A stretch of 7,178 nt of DNA. Origin: Spirochaetaceae bacterium (GTDB lineage Bacteria; Spirochaetota; Spirochaetia; Treponematales; Breznakiellaceae). A model generated the notes under the pieces. The model saw only the letters and a program-made list of their open reading frames with translations. It was not told the DNA's origin and ran no database searches. The stretch spans positions 1-7,178 of the forward strand of contig JAIRSS010000090.1 in assembly GCA_031255315.1 (NCBI GenBank). Direction: 5' to 3'. The position numbers and the translations under genes were made by a program. Position 1 is the stretch's first letter. Each line of letters opens with the position of its first letter. Positions 6,991 through 7,178 of the stretch are shown here, in pieces.

Positions 6991-7026
6991 GAGGCTGTTC
7001 CAAAATTTCAGTGTTGGAACAGCCTC
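6991..7026. repeat. Perfect 13-bp inverted repeat at the IS junction
   Basis: GAGGCTGTTCCAA (6991-7003) is followed by a 10-base loop and its exact complement TTGGAACAGCCTC (7014-7026). The left arm begins where the ISNCY transposase homology ends. GAGGCTGTTCCAAAA resembles the terminal inverted repeats of some IS families, so the likely role is the end of the adjacent IS5-like element or a small REP/MITE-type unit. No T tract directly follows the stem on either strand, so it is not a standard terminator. Confidence 0.7.
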
Positions 7027-7089
7027 CGTTAGCAAAGATTAAAACAACAGGCGGGTTGAGATAGGATATACAGACGGAGGGAACGGCAC

Positions 7090-7178
7090 ATGAAAGGAAA
7101 TAAGCGCTTGTATCCGATAAGCGGGGAAGTATTTAACCGGGAGGTTTTGTCCGTAATCAAGCGGTGATACCGGGAAGG
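7090..7178 (+). pseudogene. N-terminal fragment of an IS5-like transposase with an early stop, cut by the window edge
   Basis: A well-placed ribosome binding site, GGAGGG (7076-7081), lies eight bases before an ATG. Translation gives 25 residues, MKGNKRLYPISGEVFNREVL and SVIKR, then TGA (7165-7167). The same frame continues after the stop with YREG. Tentatively, the pattern resembles the start of IS5/IS1182-like transposases, in which a short lysine-rich start is followed by a conserved (Y/K)xxxGRPP segment, so TGA would be a nonsense mutation. Too little sequence is present to be sure of the family. The alternative is an intact 25-residue peptide gene. Confidence 0.4.

Noticed and set aside
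6991..7026. Inverted repeat as an intrinsic terminator
   Set aside because: No T tract follows directly on either strand. The only T run on the minus strand starts about nine bases after the stem.
1..7178. CRISPR array, tRNA or rRNA genes
   Set aside because: No regularly spaced repeats and no recognisable tRNA or rRNA sequence were seen on either strand.

Overview
The window looks like a chromosomal stretch from a spirochaete, most plausibly a Treponema of the termite-gut type. This is an inference from the character of the FtsH, XRE regulator and M15 peptidase proteins and from the mid-range, slightly GC-leaning composition. No rRNA or other lineage marker is present to prove it. Most of the window is ordinary housekeeping sequence. 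The right end is accessory and carries insertion-sequence debris.

Layout. Positions 106-2385 (minus) encode MetE, the cobalamin-independent methionine synthase, with all four zinc ligands. A leader of about 375 nt upstream of it holds a well-formed cobalamin (B12) riboswitch at about 2563-2768, and a strong promoter (TTGACT, 18 nt, TATAGT) lies just before that. ftsH runs divergently at 3025-4968 (plus) and encodes the membrane AAA+ zinc protease. Its short leader contains a possible 20-codon upstream ORF whose stop overlaps the ftsH start. ftsH ends in a hairpin and T tract that overlap the 3' end of a convergent small XRE-family regulator (5056-5409, minus). Upstream of that regulator is a 157-bp gap with four AACTGA-type hexamers, which are possible operators. 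Next comes a membrane-anchored or secreted M15-type peptidase (5567-6625, minus) with its own good promoter (TTTACA, 17 nt, TATGAT). From about 6690 to the end are the truncated 5' part of an ISNCY (IS1202-type) transposase gene, a perfect 13-bp inverted repeat exactly where its homology ends, and the start of a second, IS5-like transposase with an early in-frame stop.

How the parts work together. The clearest functional unit is the riboswitch plus metE: when cobalamin is plentiful the B12-independent enzyme is expected to be switched off, presumably because a B12-dependent methionine synthase elsewhere takes over. FtsH does membrane-protein quality control. The M15 peptidase probably trims peptidoglycan peptides in the cell envelope. 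The XRE regulator may control itself and perhaps read-through from the peptidase gene. The IS remnants at the right edge appear to be nested insertions. I see no convincing undescribed multi-gene system. The observations most worth checking are the riboswitch's non-obvious expression platform, the repeat cluster before the XRE gene, and the inverted repeat at the IS junction.
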